DNA of 64,000 nt, from contig NZ_ML178721.1 of assembly GCF_004360155.1 (NCBI RefSeq), positions 124,001 to 188,000 of the forward strand, given 5' to 3'. Under the pieces are notes generated by a model that ran no database searches, was not told the origin of the DNA, and worked only from the letters and a program-made list of their open reading frames with translations. This document shows, piece after piece, positions 52,313-61,867 of the stretch. The position numbers and the translations under genes are program-made. Each line of letters starts with the position of its first letter. Position 1 is the stretch's first letter. The DNA comes from Paraglaciecola marina. Lineage in GTDB: Bacteria > Pseudomonadota > Gammaproteobacteria > Enterobacterales > Alteromonadaceae.

Positions 52313-54670
52313 TCAGGCTTGGGTTTGAAATACGTGATATGGACGCTGTGCTAGGGTATCTGGGATTTTCCCTAGCTGGCATTCAGACTTATTTACTTTA
52401 ATCCCTAAAGAGTCAAGCTTACGTTTAAGTAAAGGTAGGTAATTCATAACTTGAATTTTTACTTCGTCATTTGAAACGTAAAAATTTAAGTCTATATTGT
52501 CAGGTCGCAATTTAGCTTTGGTTAGCAACTCGCCCATTTCACCTACTGATAACTTCATTGTAAGTTGCCAAGTTTTATTCACGCTATGTTCTTTTTCATC
52601 ATCTTCTTGTTGCTCATTCTCTCTTTTAACTAATAACTCTACATCTTTCATGGTGCCTCCCATAATTGATGGAAGGTTATAATAAAAGGTTTCTTGGCCT
52701 AGTAATGATTGTTCTGCACTAGACAATTTATTGGCTTGATGTCCCGACATTAATCGGCTGATATCACGTATTAATTGGTGTTTTTGTTCAAGTTGAGAAA
52801 ATTCTTGTAACCCTTTAGGGGTAGTTGAGCCAGTTTTTCCGGAAGCGCGTATTACTTTGTTTAATGTTTCAGCTACAAATTCAGAGCGTTGAGCTTGGCC
52901 TCTCGCTAATCTAGAACTTAGAGATATTTGTAACATAGTAACCAAACCACTAAACAATCCTTGGCTAGCAGCAGGGTTTGTTAATTGAGTACTTGATAAA
53001 TTTAATATTGGGGCTGTTAGTAGCTGTTTTATATTCTGATGGTCTAGTTCTTTACCTTGGGGTAAAGCCTGCTTTACTTGGTTAAGCAGTTGTTCAAGTA
53101 CTTGTTTAGTTGATGTTTCTGTTGGAGCTTTTAAGAACTCGGTATCTACTAGAGCTTTGTTTAATCCTTCTAAACTGGCTGCGGGCGCGTCAGCTTTAGC
53201 TTGTACTATTCGCAGTAAGCTTTGCAATAGATTAACCTGTTGTGGCTTGTTGTTTAATAATTGCGGAGTAATAACACTGCCGGCAATGGGCTTTTCTTGC
53301 ACTTCTTTTGCTAGATTTAGTGCCGCTTCTTTTAAAGATACCTTAATTTCTGGGTTCGATTCTGTTTTATGGGTATTGCTCAGCACGGGGGTTGAATTAA
53401 TCGGCTTAGTAACAACTACTGCTTCCATGTTTATTTTTGCAATAGATGGTTCCTTATTTAATTTGGTTGGGCTAGCTATTTCGCCACTAGTTACAATAGA
53501 TTGGCTCACAGATTTTAAAGTTGCTTCTTGTCCTGGAATTTTAAGTGGCATTATGCTTTTGGCTATTTCAGGGCTAACAGGAATAGTCACTGCGGGTTTT
53601 TGGCTTTGTATGCTTAGCTTTGCATCACCTGATGGAGCCAATTGTAAGTTTATATTTTGGATCGGTGATGCTTTGATTTTTTGAATAATCGCGAGGCTTT
53701 CAGGGAGATTAGATTTAACTAATTGCTGCATTACCTGTTTTATAGGCAAACTGACTTCAACAAGTTTGTTAGTAGTGTTGAGACTGTGTTGTTGCAAGGC
53801 TTGCTTGATGATGTCCTGTGCTTTTGATGCTGGGATAATAACTTGTTGATTGGTTTGTTCAGGTTTAGGGGATGCTTGTAAAGGCTGAGACAAATGCTGG
53901 TTTGCTGGTTGTTTTTCTAAATGCTTTGGACTGAACTGAACTGAATCATTCATTCCAGTACTCGTTAATTTAGCTAGGGTTACCTGCCAGTTATTTCCTT
54001 TGGGGATAAGGGTAAGCGTGACTTTTTCACCACTTTGAAATGGATTTGTTTGTTTTAGCGATAACGATATTTCGCTTTGAGTGCCGTGATTACTAATTCG
54101 CAAAGGTAAAATGTTTGCTTGTTTATTATTTGGTGTTGTTACCAATGATCCGCTTTCAGCTGTGTTTGTCGTATGCTGAGTAAGCTTAAGTGTATTATTT
54201 AACTGCCCATGGCTTTTATTGGGTAATACAGTGGCTTGCAATTGCAGAGAACTAACAGCGTTTTCTATTTTATTTAAGTTAATTCCTGAGAGAAGTTGTT
54301 TTGCAGGTAACTTAAGTAAATTATTGATTTGTTGTTCAGTTAGTAAAAAACTACTTTTTGATATTTCTGGAGATGTTTTTAATTGGGTCGTATTCGCCGA
54401 ATAAAACTCAAGGGTCAAAGGGGATTCAGAAGACAATCTTAATTGGTATTTTTGCCCGTCAGCTAAAGCTGTTTTAATGTTATCGGCGGTTAGGGTTACG
54501 GTTTTGCTAAAAAAGTTGGTGTCTTTGTTGAGTGATACTAGATTATCACCTAAATGCTTTACAAGAACCTCAACACCTTGTTTGGCTATGTCAGAACTAG
54601 CTGATAGCTGATTAAGCTGCATTAATGCTTGGGAAGCGGCCGCTTGAGATGGTAGAGGGATATCAGACAT
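52313..54670 (-). CDS. fliK: FliK-like flagellar hook-length control protein
   Basis: FliK measures the hook and contacts FlhB-C to switch export from hook to filament subunits. The 785-residue protein is much longer than E. coli FliK (375), because of a long, low-complexity N-terminal and middle region rich in Gln, Asn, Ser, Thr, Lys and Pro. The C-terminal hook-control domain (about 690-770) is recognisable: LTMKLSVGEMGELLTKAKLR, LNFYVSNDEVKIQVMNYLPL and LKRKLDSLGIKVNKSECQLG. No Cys occurs in most of its length. The next gene encodes an FlhB-C domain, its expected partner. The main flagellar operon is elsewhere; whether a second fliK exists there is open. Confidence 0.85.
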   Translation of the reverse strand: MSDIPLPSQAAASQALMQLNQLSASSDIAKQGVEVLVKHLGDNLVSLNKDTNFFSKTVTLTADNIKTALADGQKYQLRLSSESPLTLEFYSANTTQLKTSPEISKSSFLLTEQQINNLLKLPAKQLLSGINLNKIENAVSSLQLQATVLPNKSHGQLNNTLKLTQHTTNTAESGSLVTTPNNKQANILPLRISNHGTQSEISLSLKQTNPFQSGEKVTLTLIPKGNNWQVTLAKLTSTGMNDSVQFSPKHLEKQPANQHLSQPLQASPKPEQTNQQVIIPASKAQDIIKQALQQHSLNTTNKLVEVSLPIKQVMQQLVKSNLPESLAIIQKIKASPIQNINLQLAPSGDAKLSIQSQKPAVTIPVSPEIAKSIMPLKIPGQEATLKSVSQSIVTSGEIASPTKLNKEPSIAKINMEAVVVTKPINSTPVLSNTHKTESNPEIKVSLKEAALNLAKEVQEKPIAGSVITPQLLNNKPQQVNLLQSLLRIVQAKADAPAASLEGLNKALVDTEFLKAPTETSTKQVLEQLLNQVKQALPQGKELDHQNIKQLLTAPILNLSSTQLTNPAASQGLFSGLVTMLQISLSSRLARGQAQRSEFVAETLNKVIRASGKTGSTTPKGLQEFSQLEQKHQLIRDISRLMSGHQANKLSSAEQSLLGQETFYYNLPSIMGGTMKDVELLVKRENEQQEDDEKEHSVNKTWQLTMKLSVGEMGELLTKAKLRPDNIDLNFYVSNDEVKIQVMNYLPLLKRKLDSLGIKVNKSECQLGKIPDTLAQRPYHVFQTQA

Positions 54671-54864
54671 ATTTACTTTATCGGCACCTAGGTTAAAGGT
54701 TTAATAAAAATTAGTTTACCGCAAATTTAGGTTTTACTAATGGTTCGTTACGTAGTTTTACAAATATTAAGATGATTGCTGCAATTTTAACGACTATTTT
54801 CTGTCGTAGTTGATATCCGCTATGATATTATTCCGAACTATTTTGTAATCTAAATGGGACCGCT

Positions 54865-55494
54865 TTGTCAGTACTTTCAGTTAATAATTTGTCGGTAGTT
54901 AAAAGAGATAGGTTATTATTTTCTAAGGTGAAATTTAACGTTGTTGCTGGTAGTTTGACGTATTTGAGAGGCGTTAACGGTGCTGGTAAAACAAGCATGC
55001 TTAGGGTACTGGCTGGTTTAGTTGAGCCTGAGTCTGGTGAGGTTTTGTTTCAAGGTGAAAAAATTCAAGATTGTCGTAATGACTATGCTTTAAGCTTGGT
55101 CTACTTTGGTCATAAATTAGGTGTTAACCAAACCTTAACTGCCGTAGAAAATATATTGTTTTGGTGTGATCTTCATCAGGTTATTGCCACTACTGAACAG
55201 GTTTATAAGATTTTGGCACAATTAAGCTTGGTTGGGTTAGAAGATATCCCTGTTGCTAATTTATCCGCAGGACAGCAGCGAAGGGTGGCGCTTGCAAGAT
55301 TTTGGTTTAAAAAAAATGCCAAACTATGGATTTTGGATGAGCCTTTTACTGCATTAGATGTACAAGGAATCGCATTACTCAATCAACAGATTAAGACTTT
55401 TTTGGAAAAAGGTGGCGCAGTTGTGATGACCTCTCATCAGTCTTTACAAATAGAATACCCAACTACTGAAGTCACTTTGGAATACAATATTTAA
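54865..55494 (+). CDS. ccmA: Heme exporter ATP-binding protein CcmA
   Basis: CcmA is the ATPase of the CcmABCD complex that releases heme from CcmE during cytochrome c maturation. The 209-residue protein has Walker A RGVNGAGKTSMLRVL, the ABC signature NLSAGQQRRVALAR and Walker B LWILDEPFTALD. It starts at TTG 54865 with weak ribosome site, diverging from fliK 194 bases away. It is the first gene of a nine-gene ccm operon; ccmB begins at its last base (stop overlap). Confidence 0.97.
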   Translation: MSVLSVNNLSVVKRDRLLFSKVKFNVVAGSLTYLRGVNGAGKTSMLRVLAGLVEPESGEVLFQGEKIQDCRNDYALSLVYFGHKLGVNQTLTAVENILFWCDLHQVIATTEQVYKILAQLSLVGLEDIPVANLSAGQQRRVALARFWFKKNAKLWILDEPFTALDVQGIALLNQQIKTFLEKGGAVVMTSHQSLQIEYPTTEVTLEYNI

Positions 55495-56159
55495 TGCAGG
55501 CACTGGTTTCCCTTTTAAAAAGAGATTTGTCTTTAGCCTATAGGCAAAGGGCCGAATTGATGCAACCATTATTGTTTTTTGTATTGGTCATTAGTTTGTT
55601 TCCATTAGGAGTGGGACCTGAGCCTAAAACTCTGCAGTTAATAGGGCCTGGTGTTATTTGGGTTGCTGCAATTTTGTCATCTCTATTAGGCTTAGAAAGA
55701 TTGTTCAGAGATGATTTTAGTGACGGCTCCCTAGAGCAATTGATATTGTCGGGTACTTCTTTGTCCGGTGCTTCGCTGGTAAAAGTGTTTGCCCATTGGG
55801 TAACGAGTATTTTTCCACTTATTATTTTATCCCCCCTTTTGGCATTGTTTTTACATTTGACTGAACCTATGTATTGGGCATTGCTCAAAACTTTGTTGTT
55901 AGGTACACCTCTTTTGAGCCTTATTGGTGCTATTGCCGTAGGATTAACTGTAGGGTTAAACAAAGGTGGAATGCTACTTGCCCTTTTATTATTACCAGTA
56001 TTTGTTCCCTTGTTAATTTTTGCAACTTCTGCGGTTGAAGCTGCTTCAATGGGGTTACAGTACAACGCGCAACTGGCCATTATAGGTGCCATGTTACTTT
56101 TTTCTCTTGCTTTGGCACCCTTCGCCATTGCTTATGCACTTAGAGTGAGCCAAAACTGA
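55494..56159 (+). CDS. ccmB: Heme exporter membrane protein CcmB
   Basis: CcmB is the first membrane subunit of the CcmABCD ABC transporter-like complex. The 221-residue protein has six hydrophobic segments and the family start LVSLLKRDLSLAYRQRAELM followed by FFVLVISLFPLGVGPEPKTL; the segment GLERLFRDDFSDGSLEQL, with conserved acidic and basic residues that contact CcmA, is intact. It begins at the last base of ccmA and shares its last base with ccmC, so translation is coupled along the operon. Length equals that of E. coli CcmB. Confidence 0.96.
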   Translation: MQALVSLLKRDLSLAYRQRAELMQPLLFFVLVISLFPLGVGPEPKTLQLIGPGVIWVAAILSSLLGLERLFRDDFSDGSLEQLILSGTSLSGASLVKVFAHWVTSIFPLIILSPLLALFLHLTEPMYWALLKTLLLGTPLLSLIGAIAVGLTVGLNKGGMLLALLLLPVFVPLLIFATSAVEAASMGLQYNAQLAIIGAMLLFSLALAPFAIAYALRVSQN

Positions 56160-56917
56160 TGTGGAAATGGTTACATCCTTACGCTAAGACCGAACGCACC
56201 TACCAACTTTGCCAACTTTTGTTGCCCTGGTTTTCTGTATTTGGCTTATTTATTATAATATTGGCAACAGTGTGGGGCTTAGCTTTTGCGCCAACTGATT
56301 ACCAGCAGAGTGATGCTTATAGAATTATTTACGTACATGTACCAACTGCTGTCCTCTCAAAGAGTTTGTATATTGCTATGGCTGTCGCGGCTTTTGTGGG
56401 CTTGGTGTGGCAGGTGAAAACTTCTTTTATGGCTATGATGGCATTCGCGCCAGTTGGCGCTACCGTCACTTTTGTCTCGTTAGTGACAGGTGCTGCTTGG
56501 GGTAAACCTATGTGGGGTACTTGGTGGGAGTGGGATGCAAGATTGACATCGCAACTTATTCTGTTGTTTTTGTTTCTCGGTGTGATTTCTTTATATAAAG
56601 CCTTCGATGATAAACAACAAGCAGGCAAGGCTGCTGGGGTAATGGCTGTGGTAGGTATTATTAACTTACCAATAATTCATTACTCCGTTGAGTGGTGGAA
56701 TACTCTACATCAAGGCGCAACTATCATGAAATTAGATAAGCCTTCTATGCCTCCTGAAATGCTATGGCCTTTATTGTTAAGTATTTTAGGATGGATACTA
56801 GTTTGTGGGGCGATATCTATGCTGCGCTTACAAAATGAAATTTTACAAAGAGATTTGAAGCGCCCTTGGGTGGTGAAATTGGCTCTTAATGAGCATGTTT
56901 GGGGTGATAAAAAATAA
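56159..56917 (+). CDS. ccmC: Heme lyase-type membrane protein CcmC
   Basis: CcmC loads heme onto CcmE in the periplasm. The 252-residue protein has six membrane helices and the tryptophan-rich heme-handling motif WGTWWEWDARLTS near residue 120, flanked by the histidines of YRIIYVHVPTAV (about residue 60) and a second one in HYSVEWWNTLHQ that ligate heme. Length and motifs are standard. It overlaps ccmB by one base and ends at the first base of ccmD. Confidence 0.97.
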   Translation: MWKWLHPYAKTERTYQLCQLLLPWFSVFGLFIIILATVWGLAFAPTDYQQSDAYRIIYVHVPTAVLSKSLYIAMAVAAFVGLVWQVKTSFMAMMAFAPVGATVTFVSLVTGAAWGKPMWGTWWEWDARLTSQLILLFLFLGVISLYKAFDDKQQAGKAAGVMAVVGIINLPIIHYSVEWWNTLHQGATIMKLDKPSMPPEMLWPLLLSILGWILVCGAISMLRLQNEILQRDLKRPWVVKLALNEHVWGDKK

Positions 56918-57135
56918 TGTATTTTGATGGTTTTCAGAGTTTTTTGGATATGGGCGGGTATGGCCTATATGTTTGGTTGTCTTTTGGAGTGAGCTTTTTA
57001 AGCCTCGCTTGGTTATGGCTGGATTCTTTCTTTAGCAAAAAAGCCTTGTTTAAAAATGTGCATGCAGAACAAGCTCGATTAGCAAGAATTAAAGTCGCTT
57101 CTGAAAACTCAGAAAATAATGGGGTACAAGTATGA
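56917..57135 (+). CDS. ccmD: Heme exporter subunit CcmD
   Basis: CcmD is a small single-helix membrane protein that stabilises the CcmC-CcmE complex and helps release holo-CcmE. The 72-residue sequence starts [20 protein letters not shown] with the family's GGYGxYVW motif, followed by one membrane helix (about 16-38) and a charged cytoplasmic tail. It overlaps ccmC and ccmE by a few bases each, as in other ccm operons, and its position between ccmC and ccmE supports the call despite its short length. Confidence 0.93.
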   Translation: MYFDGFQSFLDMGGYGLYVWLSFGVSFLSLAWLWLDSFFSKKALFKNVHAEQARLARIKVASENSENNGVQV

Positions 57136-57614
57136 ATCCAAGACGCCAAAAACGTTTGATGGTGGTATCTGCCATCGTAATAGTCATTGCTGCTGCAGTT
57201 GGCTTGATGCTATACGCCCTAAATCAAAATATTGATTTGTTTTATACCCCATCTGAAGTGATTCAGGGAAAGGAAGGAAACATTCCAGAAGTTGGTCAAC
57301 GCTTAAGGATAGGTGGCATGGTAGTCGAAGGTACAGTGAAGCGTGATCAAGAAACCTTAGCAGTAAGTTTTGACCTGGTGGATACCGGACCAATTGTGAC
57401 TGTTAGTTATCAAGGTATTTTGCCCGACTTATTTAGAGAGGGACAGGGCATAGTTGCTACTGGAATTTTAACCAGCCCAAATCATATTGACGCTCATGAG
57501 GTGTTAGCTAAACATGATGAAGAATATATGCCTCCTGAGCTTGCTGAAAAAATGAAAGGTATTAAGCATGTTAAACCTTCTGAAAGTAGCGATTACGAAA
57601 GTGGGGCCTATTAA
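57132..57614 (+). CDS. ccmE: Periplasmic heme chaperone CcmE
   Basis: CcmE carries heme covalently from CcmC to the lyase CcmFH. The 160-residue protein has an N-terminal basic stretch (MNPRRQKRL), one membrane anchor (about 10-30) and a beta-barrel OB fold. The covalent heme ligand is His128 in [14 protein letters not shown], with Tyr132 as second ligand, exactly as in the E. coli HxxxY type. No Cys is present. It starts within the end of ccmD and ends six bases before ccmF. Confidence 0.97.
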   Translation: MNPRRQKRLMVVSAIVIVIAAAVGLMLYALNQNIDLFYTPSEVIQGKEGNIPEVGQRLRIGGMVVEGTVKRDQETLAVSFDLVDTGPIVTVSYQGILPDLFREGQGIVATGILTSPNHIDAHEVLAKHDEEYMPPELAEKMKGIKHVKPSESSDYESGAY

Positions 57615-57619
57615 ATATT

Positions 57620-59626
57620 ATGTTGGCTGAACTAGGTAATTTCTCATTAATTATGGCACTTATGGTAGCCATATTATTGTCTGTTTATCCCATGTGGGGG
57701 GCCTATAAAGGTCATCAAAAAATGATGGCCATGGCAAAGCCTCTCGCCATTGGCATGTTCTTATTTACTGCATTCGCTTATTTTTGTTTAACTTATGCGT
57801 TTGTACATGATGATTTTAGTGTGGCTTATGTTGCTAATACTTCTAATAGCACCTTGCCTATTTATTATAAATACACTGCTGTATGGGGAGGTCATGAAGG
57901 CTCTTTTTTACTATGGACTTTGATCCTTTGTGTATGGACATTAGCCGTCGCGCTTTTCAGTAAAGCGATTCCGGTAAAAGTATTGGCGAGGGTATTAGCT
58001 ATTTTAGGGATGGTTGGCATTGGTTTTTACCTGTTTATGTTACTTACTTCTAACCCATTTGATCGACTGCTACCATTTTACCCAATTGACGGTAAAGACT
58101 TAAACCCTTTACTGCAAGACTTTGGGATGATCATTCATCCGCCTATGTTGTACATGGGGTATGTTGGATTTTCTGTCGCGTTTGCATTTGCTATTGCGGC
58201 TCTTATTTCTGGGCAGCTAGACTCAACCTGGGCTCGCTGGTCTCGCCCTTGGACATTAGCTGCTTGGTCATTTTTGACTGTTGGTGTGGCATTGGGAAGT
58301 TGGTGGGCTTACTACGAGCTTGGTTGGGGGGGATGGTGGTTCTGGGATCCGTCAGAAAATGCCGCTTTTATGCCTTGGATTATTGGTACTGCATTAGTGC
58401 ACAGCCTTGCAGTGACTGAAAAACGCAAGGTATTTAAATCTTGGACGGTGTTTTTAGCCATTGCTGCTTTTTCGTTAAGCTTGTTAGGGACCTTTTTAAT
58501 TCGTTCTGGGGTCTTGGTATCTGTGCATTCATTTGCAAGCGACCCTAGCAGAGGCTTATTTATTCTGGGTTTATTGGTAGTGATTATTGGGGGGTCTTTG
58601 TTTTTGTATGCTCTGAGGGCGTCACAAATCAAAAGTAATGGCCGTTATGGCTTAGTGTCGAGAGAAGTCTTCCTAATGGGAAACAATATCTTTTTGACAG
58701 CCGCAACTTTGGTTGTGTTGCTAGGGACGTTACTGCCATTGGTTCACAAAGAATTGGGGATGGGATCTATCTCTATTGGGGCTCCATTTTTTGACCAGAT
58801 GTTTACCTACTTGATAGTACCTTTTGTTTTATTACTGGGAGTTGGTCCTTTATCTAGGTGGAAAAATCAGTCTTTACAAGCTCTTTCAAAACAAATAATG
58901 ATAGCTCTTGGTTTAAGTCTTTCTGCCGGCTTACTAGTCAACGCTGGTTTTGAGCAATCCACTTATATGGCAGACCTTGGATTGGTAATGAGTTTTTGGG
59001 TCATAATTACCACTGTTATGGAGGTGCGGCAGCGTATTGAGCCCCAAGTCACAGCGGGTAAATATTCCATATGGCAAAGTTTACAAAAGCTAACGCCAAG
59101 TCATTGGGGCATGGTATTAGGGCACCTAGGTTTTGCTGTAACATTAATTGGTATTACATTAGTGAGTGCTTATAACACTGAGCGTAACGTCAGAATGGCA
59201 GAAGGTGATAGCGTTAACTTGCAGGGTTATGAATTTGTGTTTAAAGGCATATCTCAATTGCAGGGCCCTAATTATTCAGCTGACGTTGCTCACGTTGACG
59301 TGTACCAAAACTCACAATTGGTTAGTACGCTAAAAGCTGAAAAACGTTTTTACCCTGTGCAAAGAAATGTGATGACAGAAGCTGGAATTGATTCAGGTTT
59401 CAGTCGAGACTTGTTCGTTGCATTAGGGGAGCAGCTTAAAAATGGCGACTGGTCATTACGCATTTATGTGAAACCATTTATTAATTGGATATGGGCTGGA
59501 GCATTTATTATGGCGATAGGTGGGGTATTCTCGATTTCTGACAAACGTTATCGAATGGGAAGTCTTGCACGTAATGCTAGCTCCGCTAAAGAAAATCCTA
59601 AGAACTTGATGGAGCAAACATCATGA
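57620..59626 (+). CDS. ccmF: Cytochrome c heme lyase subunit CcmF
   Basis: CcmF, with CcmH, reduces CcmE-bound heme and joins it to apocytochrome c. The 668-residue integral membrane protein has about fifteen hydrophobic segments. The tryptophan-rich motif GWGGWWFWDPSENAAFMPW lies near residue 235, and the conserved periplasmic histidines are seen in WGGHEGSFLLW, IIHPPMLYMGYVGF and FWDPSENA flanks. Length and motifs match the family. It overlaps ccmG by four bases (ATGA). Confidence 0.97.
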   Translation: MLAELGNFSLIMALMVAILLSVYPMWGAYKGHQKMMAMAKPLAIGMFLFTAFAYFCLTYAFVHDDFSVAYVANTSNSTLPIYYKYTAVWGGHEGSFLLWTLILCVWTLAVALFSKAIPVKVLARVLAILGMVGIGFYLFMLLTSNPFDRLLPFYPIDGKDLNPLLQDFGMIIHPPMLYMGYVGFSVAFAFAIAALISGQLDSTWARWSRPWTLAAWSFLTVGVALGSWWAYYELGWGGWWFWDPSENAAFMPWIIGTALVHSLAVTEKRKVFKSWTVFLAIAAFSLSLLGTFLIRSGVLVSVHSFASDPSRGLFILGLLVVIIGGSLFLYALRASQIKSNGRYGLVSREVFLMGNNIFLTAATLVVLLGTLLPLVHKELGMGSISIGAPFFDQMFTYLIVPFVLLLGVGPLSRWKNQSLQALSKQIMIALGLSLSAGLLVNAGFEQSTYMADLGLVMSFWVIITTVMEVRQRIEPQVTAGKYSIWQSLQKLTPSHWGMVLGHLGFAVTLIGITLVSAYNTERNVRMAEGDSVNLQGYEFVFKGISQLQGPNYSADVAHVDVYQNSQLVSTLKAEKRFYPVQRNVMTEAGIDSGFSRDLFVALGEQLKNGDWSLRIYVKPFINWIWAGAFIMAIGGVFSISDKRYRMGSLARNASSAKENPKNLMEQTS

Positions 59627-60195
59627 AAAAATTTATGATTTTTCTTTTACCTTTACTTGTGTTTTTGGGATTGCTGGCTTTTTTATATCAAGGATTATTT
59701 TCAGATCCTAGAGAGCACGAATCAACTTTGCTTGAACAATCAATGCCAAAGTTTGTGTTGCCTGATTTAATGGAGACACAGAAAACGTATAGTCAGGAAA
59801 TTTTCGAGGGTAAGGTTACGCTTTTAAATGTTTGGGGCGTTTGGTGCGTAACTTGCGCCGTTGAATTACCTTATTTACAACAGCTAAAGGAAGATGGAAA
59901 ACATATTGTCGGTCTATATTACGACCAAGATATTGATCCTGATTTTGGTATTAAAACCGTTGCAAGAGTGCAACAAGAAGTAAAAGAAAAGCTTGCTCAG
60001 TTGGGTAACCCCTATGCGTTTAATATTTTTGATGTAAAGCGGGATTTGTCACTTGATTTGGGTGTAACGGGTGCGCCAGAGACATTCCTAATTGATCAGA
60101 CAGGAAAGATTAGACTACATCACATTGGGGATATTAATCCTAGGGTCTGGAATACTAAGTTTGCACCTATTTACAACAAGTTGGTGGCTAACTAA
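59623..60195 (+). CDS. ccmG: Thiol:disulfide oxidoreductase CcmG (DsbE)
   Basis: CcmG keeps apocytochrome c haem-binding cysteines reduced in the periplasm. The 190-residue protein is anchored by an N-terminal helix (about 4-24) and carries a thioredoxin domain with the redox motif WCVTC (Cys75, Cys78) and the cis-Pro segment GAPETFLIDQTGKI. It overlaps ccmF by four bases and shares its last base with ccmH. WCVTC replaces the commoner WCPTC, a mild variation. Confidence 0.96.
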   Translation: MKKFMIFLLPLLVFLGLLAFLYQGLFSDPREHESTLLEQSMPKFVLPDLMETQKTYSQEIFEGKVTLLNVWGVWCVTCAVELPYLQQLKEDGKHIVGLYYDQDIDPDFGIKTVARVQQEVKEKLAQLGNPYAFNIFDVKRDLSLDLGVTGAPETFLIDQTGKIRLHHIGDINPRVWNTKFAPIYNKLVAN

Positions 60196-60641
60196 TGAAA
60201 GGTTTTAGCTTTTTAATTTTTAGTTTTTTATTTGGGCAGAGTTTGTCGGTATTCGCCACTGAAGATAAATTTTACTTTGAAGCTCCCGAACAACAAGCGT
60301 TATTCTTTGAATTAACTAAGGAATTACGTTGTCCTAAATGTCAAAACCAAAATATTGCTGATTCTGATGCCATGATCGCAATCGATTTAAAGCGCAAGGT
60401 TTATCAGTTATTACAGCAAGGTCAAACTAAAGAAGAAGTCATTGATTTTATGAAGCTGCGTTACGGTGATTTTGTTTATTACCAGCCACCGGTCAACTCA
60501 ATGACAATTTGGTTATGGTTATTGCCACTATTTTTTATATGTATCGCTATTGCAGGTATTGTATTGGGCCGTAAAAGACAAGTTTCTCATTTAGATGATG
60601 AAAAATTGAAGAAAGCGAAAGCCTTATTGGAGTCTGACTAG
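60195..60641 (+). CDS. ccmH: Cytochrome c maturation protein CcmH
   Basis: CcmH is the thiol-redox subunit that presents apocytochrome to CcmF. The 148-residue protein has a signal/anchor (about 1-21), the redox motif LRCPKCQNQNIADS (Cys46, Cys49), a helical domain, and one C-terminal membrane helix (about 106-128). This is the short type, with the CcmI part encoded separately in the next gene, as in Pseudomonas and unlike the fused E. coli CcmH. The stop overlaps the ccmI start. Confidence 0.95.
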   Translation: MKGFSFLIFSFLFGQSLSVFATEDKFYFEAPEQQALFFELTKELRCPKCQNQNIADSDAMIAIDLKRKVYQLLQQGQTKEEVIDFMKLRYGDFVYYQPPVNSMTIWLWLLPLFFICIAIAGIVLGRKRQVSHLDDEKLKKAKALLESD

Positions 60642-61867
60642 TGAGTATTTTTTATATATGGGGAGCATGTTTTATTTTCTTTGCTGCAGTACTGTGTTGC
60701 CTTCCATGGATTAGAGAACAAAAGCCCAACGCCAATATCATTAATAACAAGGTATTGATTAAACAAAGATTAAACGAGCTTGATAGTGAGCAAGAACAAG
60801 GGTTGTTGGATAGTACAGATACCCAGCAGTCTAAAGAAGAGCTTACCCTTGCTATGCTTGATGAGGTATCGGCTCAGTCTCAGCAATCACCAAAAGTATC
60901 ACCTATTATTTTGTTAGGTGCATTATTAAGTATTGGCGTTGGTGTGGCTGTTTATTGGCAGGCTAATCAAATATCACAAATTGAACACTGGCAAAATGTA
61001 CAACAAAAAACAAGCGAGCTTGGGCAAAGAATGATCCAAGGAGATGCTAGTTTGCAGTTAGATGATTTGAAAGATTTTTCGTTAGGCTTGCGTACTAAGT
61101 TAATTGATAACCCCGAAGACCCAGTTGGTTGGATGTTATTAGGACGTGTTTATGGAGCCATGAACAGTATAGATAATGCTATTCAATCATTTGAAAAGTC
61201 GTTAGAGCTTGACCCTACGAATACCAGTACGATGGCAAGTTACGCTCAGGCGTTGTTGATGACAGGCCAAGAAGGGCAAGTGTTAAGGTCCAAGCAGGTT
61301 TTATTACATTTGTTATCTGTAGAGCCCGAGAATACTAACGCCATGGGGGTACTTGCTGTTGTAGCTACTCAACTTAACGATAAACAGCTAGCTCTTGAAA
61401 ACTGGCAAAGCTTGTTAGCTTTTATTCCAAATACAGATTCGAATTTTAAGTTAATTGAGCAACGTATTAATCAGTTGAAGTTTGAGTTGTCAGCAGCTGA
61501 TGACACTCAGTCTGAGCAATTAATCCCTAGTGTAGCGATTACTGTAAACTTAAATAGTGATTTACGGTTACCAGAAAAAGGCTTTTTATTTGTATTTGCT
61601 CAGGAAAATAATGGTGCTATGAAAATGCCAGCAGCAGTGGTCAAAATGCCTTTAGGGGATTTTCCTGTGGTAATTGAGTTATCAAATAAAAATGCTATGT
61701 TGCCTAATTACACTTTGTCACAGCTAAATGACGTAAAAATAGTGGCCCGTATATCGCCAGATGAAGACGTTACTCAGTCAACAGGGGATCTGCAGGGAGA
61801 GCGTCTTATTACCCTAAGTAGTGAAAAACAAACCAACGAAACTATTTTAATAGATAGAACTTTATGA
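60641..61867 (+). CDS. ccmI: Cytochrome c maturation chaperone CcmI
   Basis: CcmI binds the C-termini of apocytochromes and brings them to CcmFH. The 408-residue protein starts at a GTG that overlaps the ccmH stop. Two membrane helices (about 5-22 and 88-108) flank a cytoplasmic segment, followed by periplasmic TPR repeats (about 160-270) with GWMLLGRVYGAMNSIDNAIQ and PTNTSTMASYAQALLMTGQE. A beta-rich C-terminal domain (about 295-405) follows. It overlaps mlaA by four bases, so the ccm operon continues into a lipid-trafficking gene. Confidence 0.92.
   Translation: MSIFYIWGACFIFFAAVLCCLPWIREQKPNANIINNKVLIKQRLNELDSEQEQGLLDSTDTQQSKEELTLAMLDEVSAQSQQSPKVSPIILLGALLSIGVGVAVYWQANQISQIEHWQNVQQKTSELGQRMIQGDASLQLDDLKDFSLGLRTKLIDNPEDPVGWMLLGRVYGAMNSIDNAIQSFEKSLELDPTNTSTMASYAQALLMTGQEGQVLRSKQVLLHLLSVEPENTNAMGVLAVVATQLNDKQLALENWQSLLAFIPNTDSNFKLIEQRINQLKFELSAADDTQSEQLIPSVAITVNLNSDLRLPEKGFLFVFAQENNGAMKMPAAVVKMPLGDFPVVIELSNKNAMLPNYTLSQLNDVKIVARISPDEDVTQSTGDLQGERLITLSSEKQTNETILIDRTL

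Noticed and set aside
53157-53684. Plus-strand frame of 175 residues inside fliK
   Set aside because: It is antisense to a low-complexity part of FliK and has no ribosome site or recognisable domain.
55538-56128. Minus-strand frame of 196 residues inside ccmB
   Set aside because: It is antisense to a conserved membrane protein with complete motifs, typical of a shadow frame.
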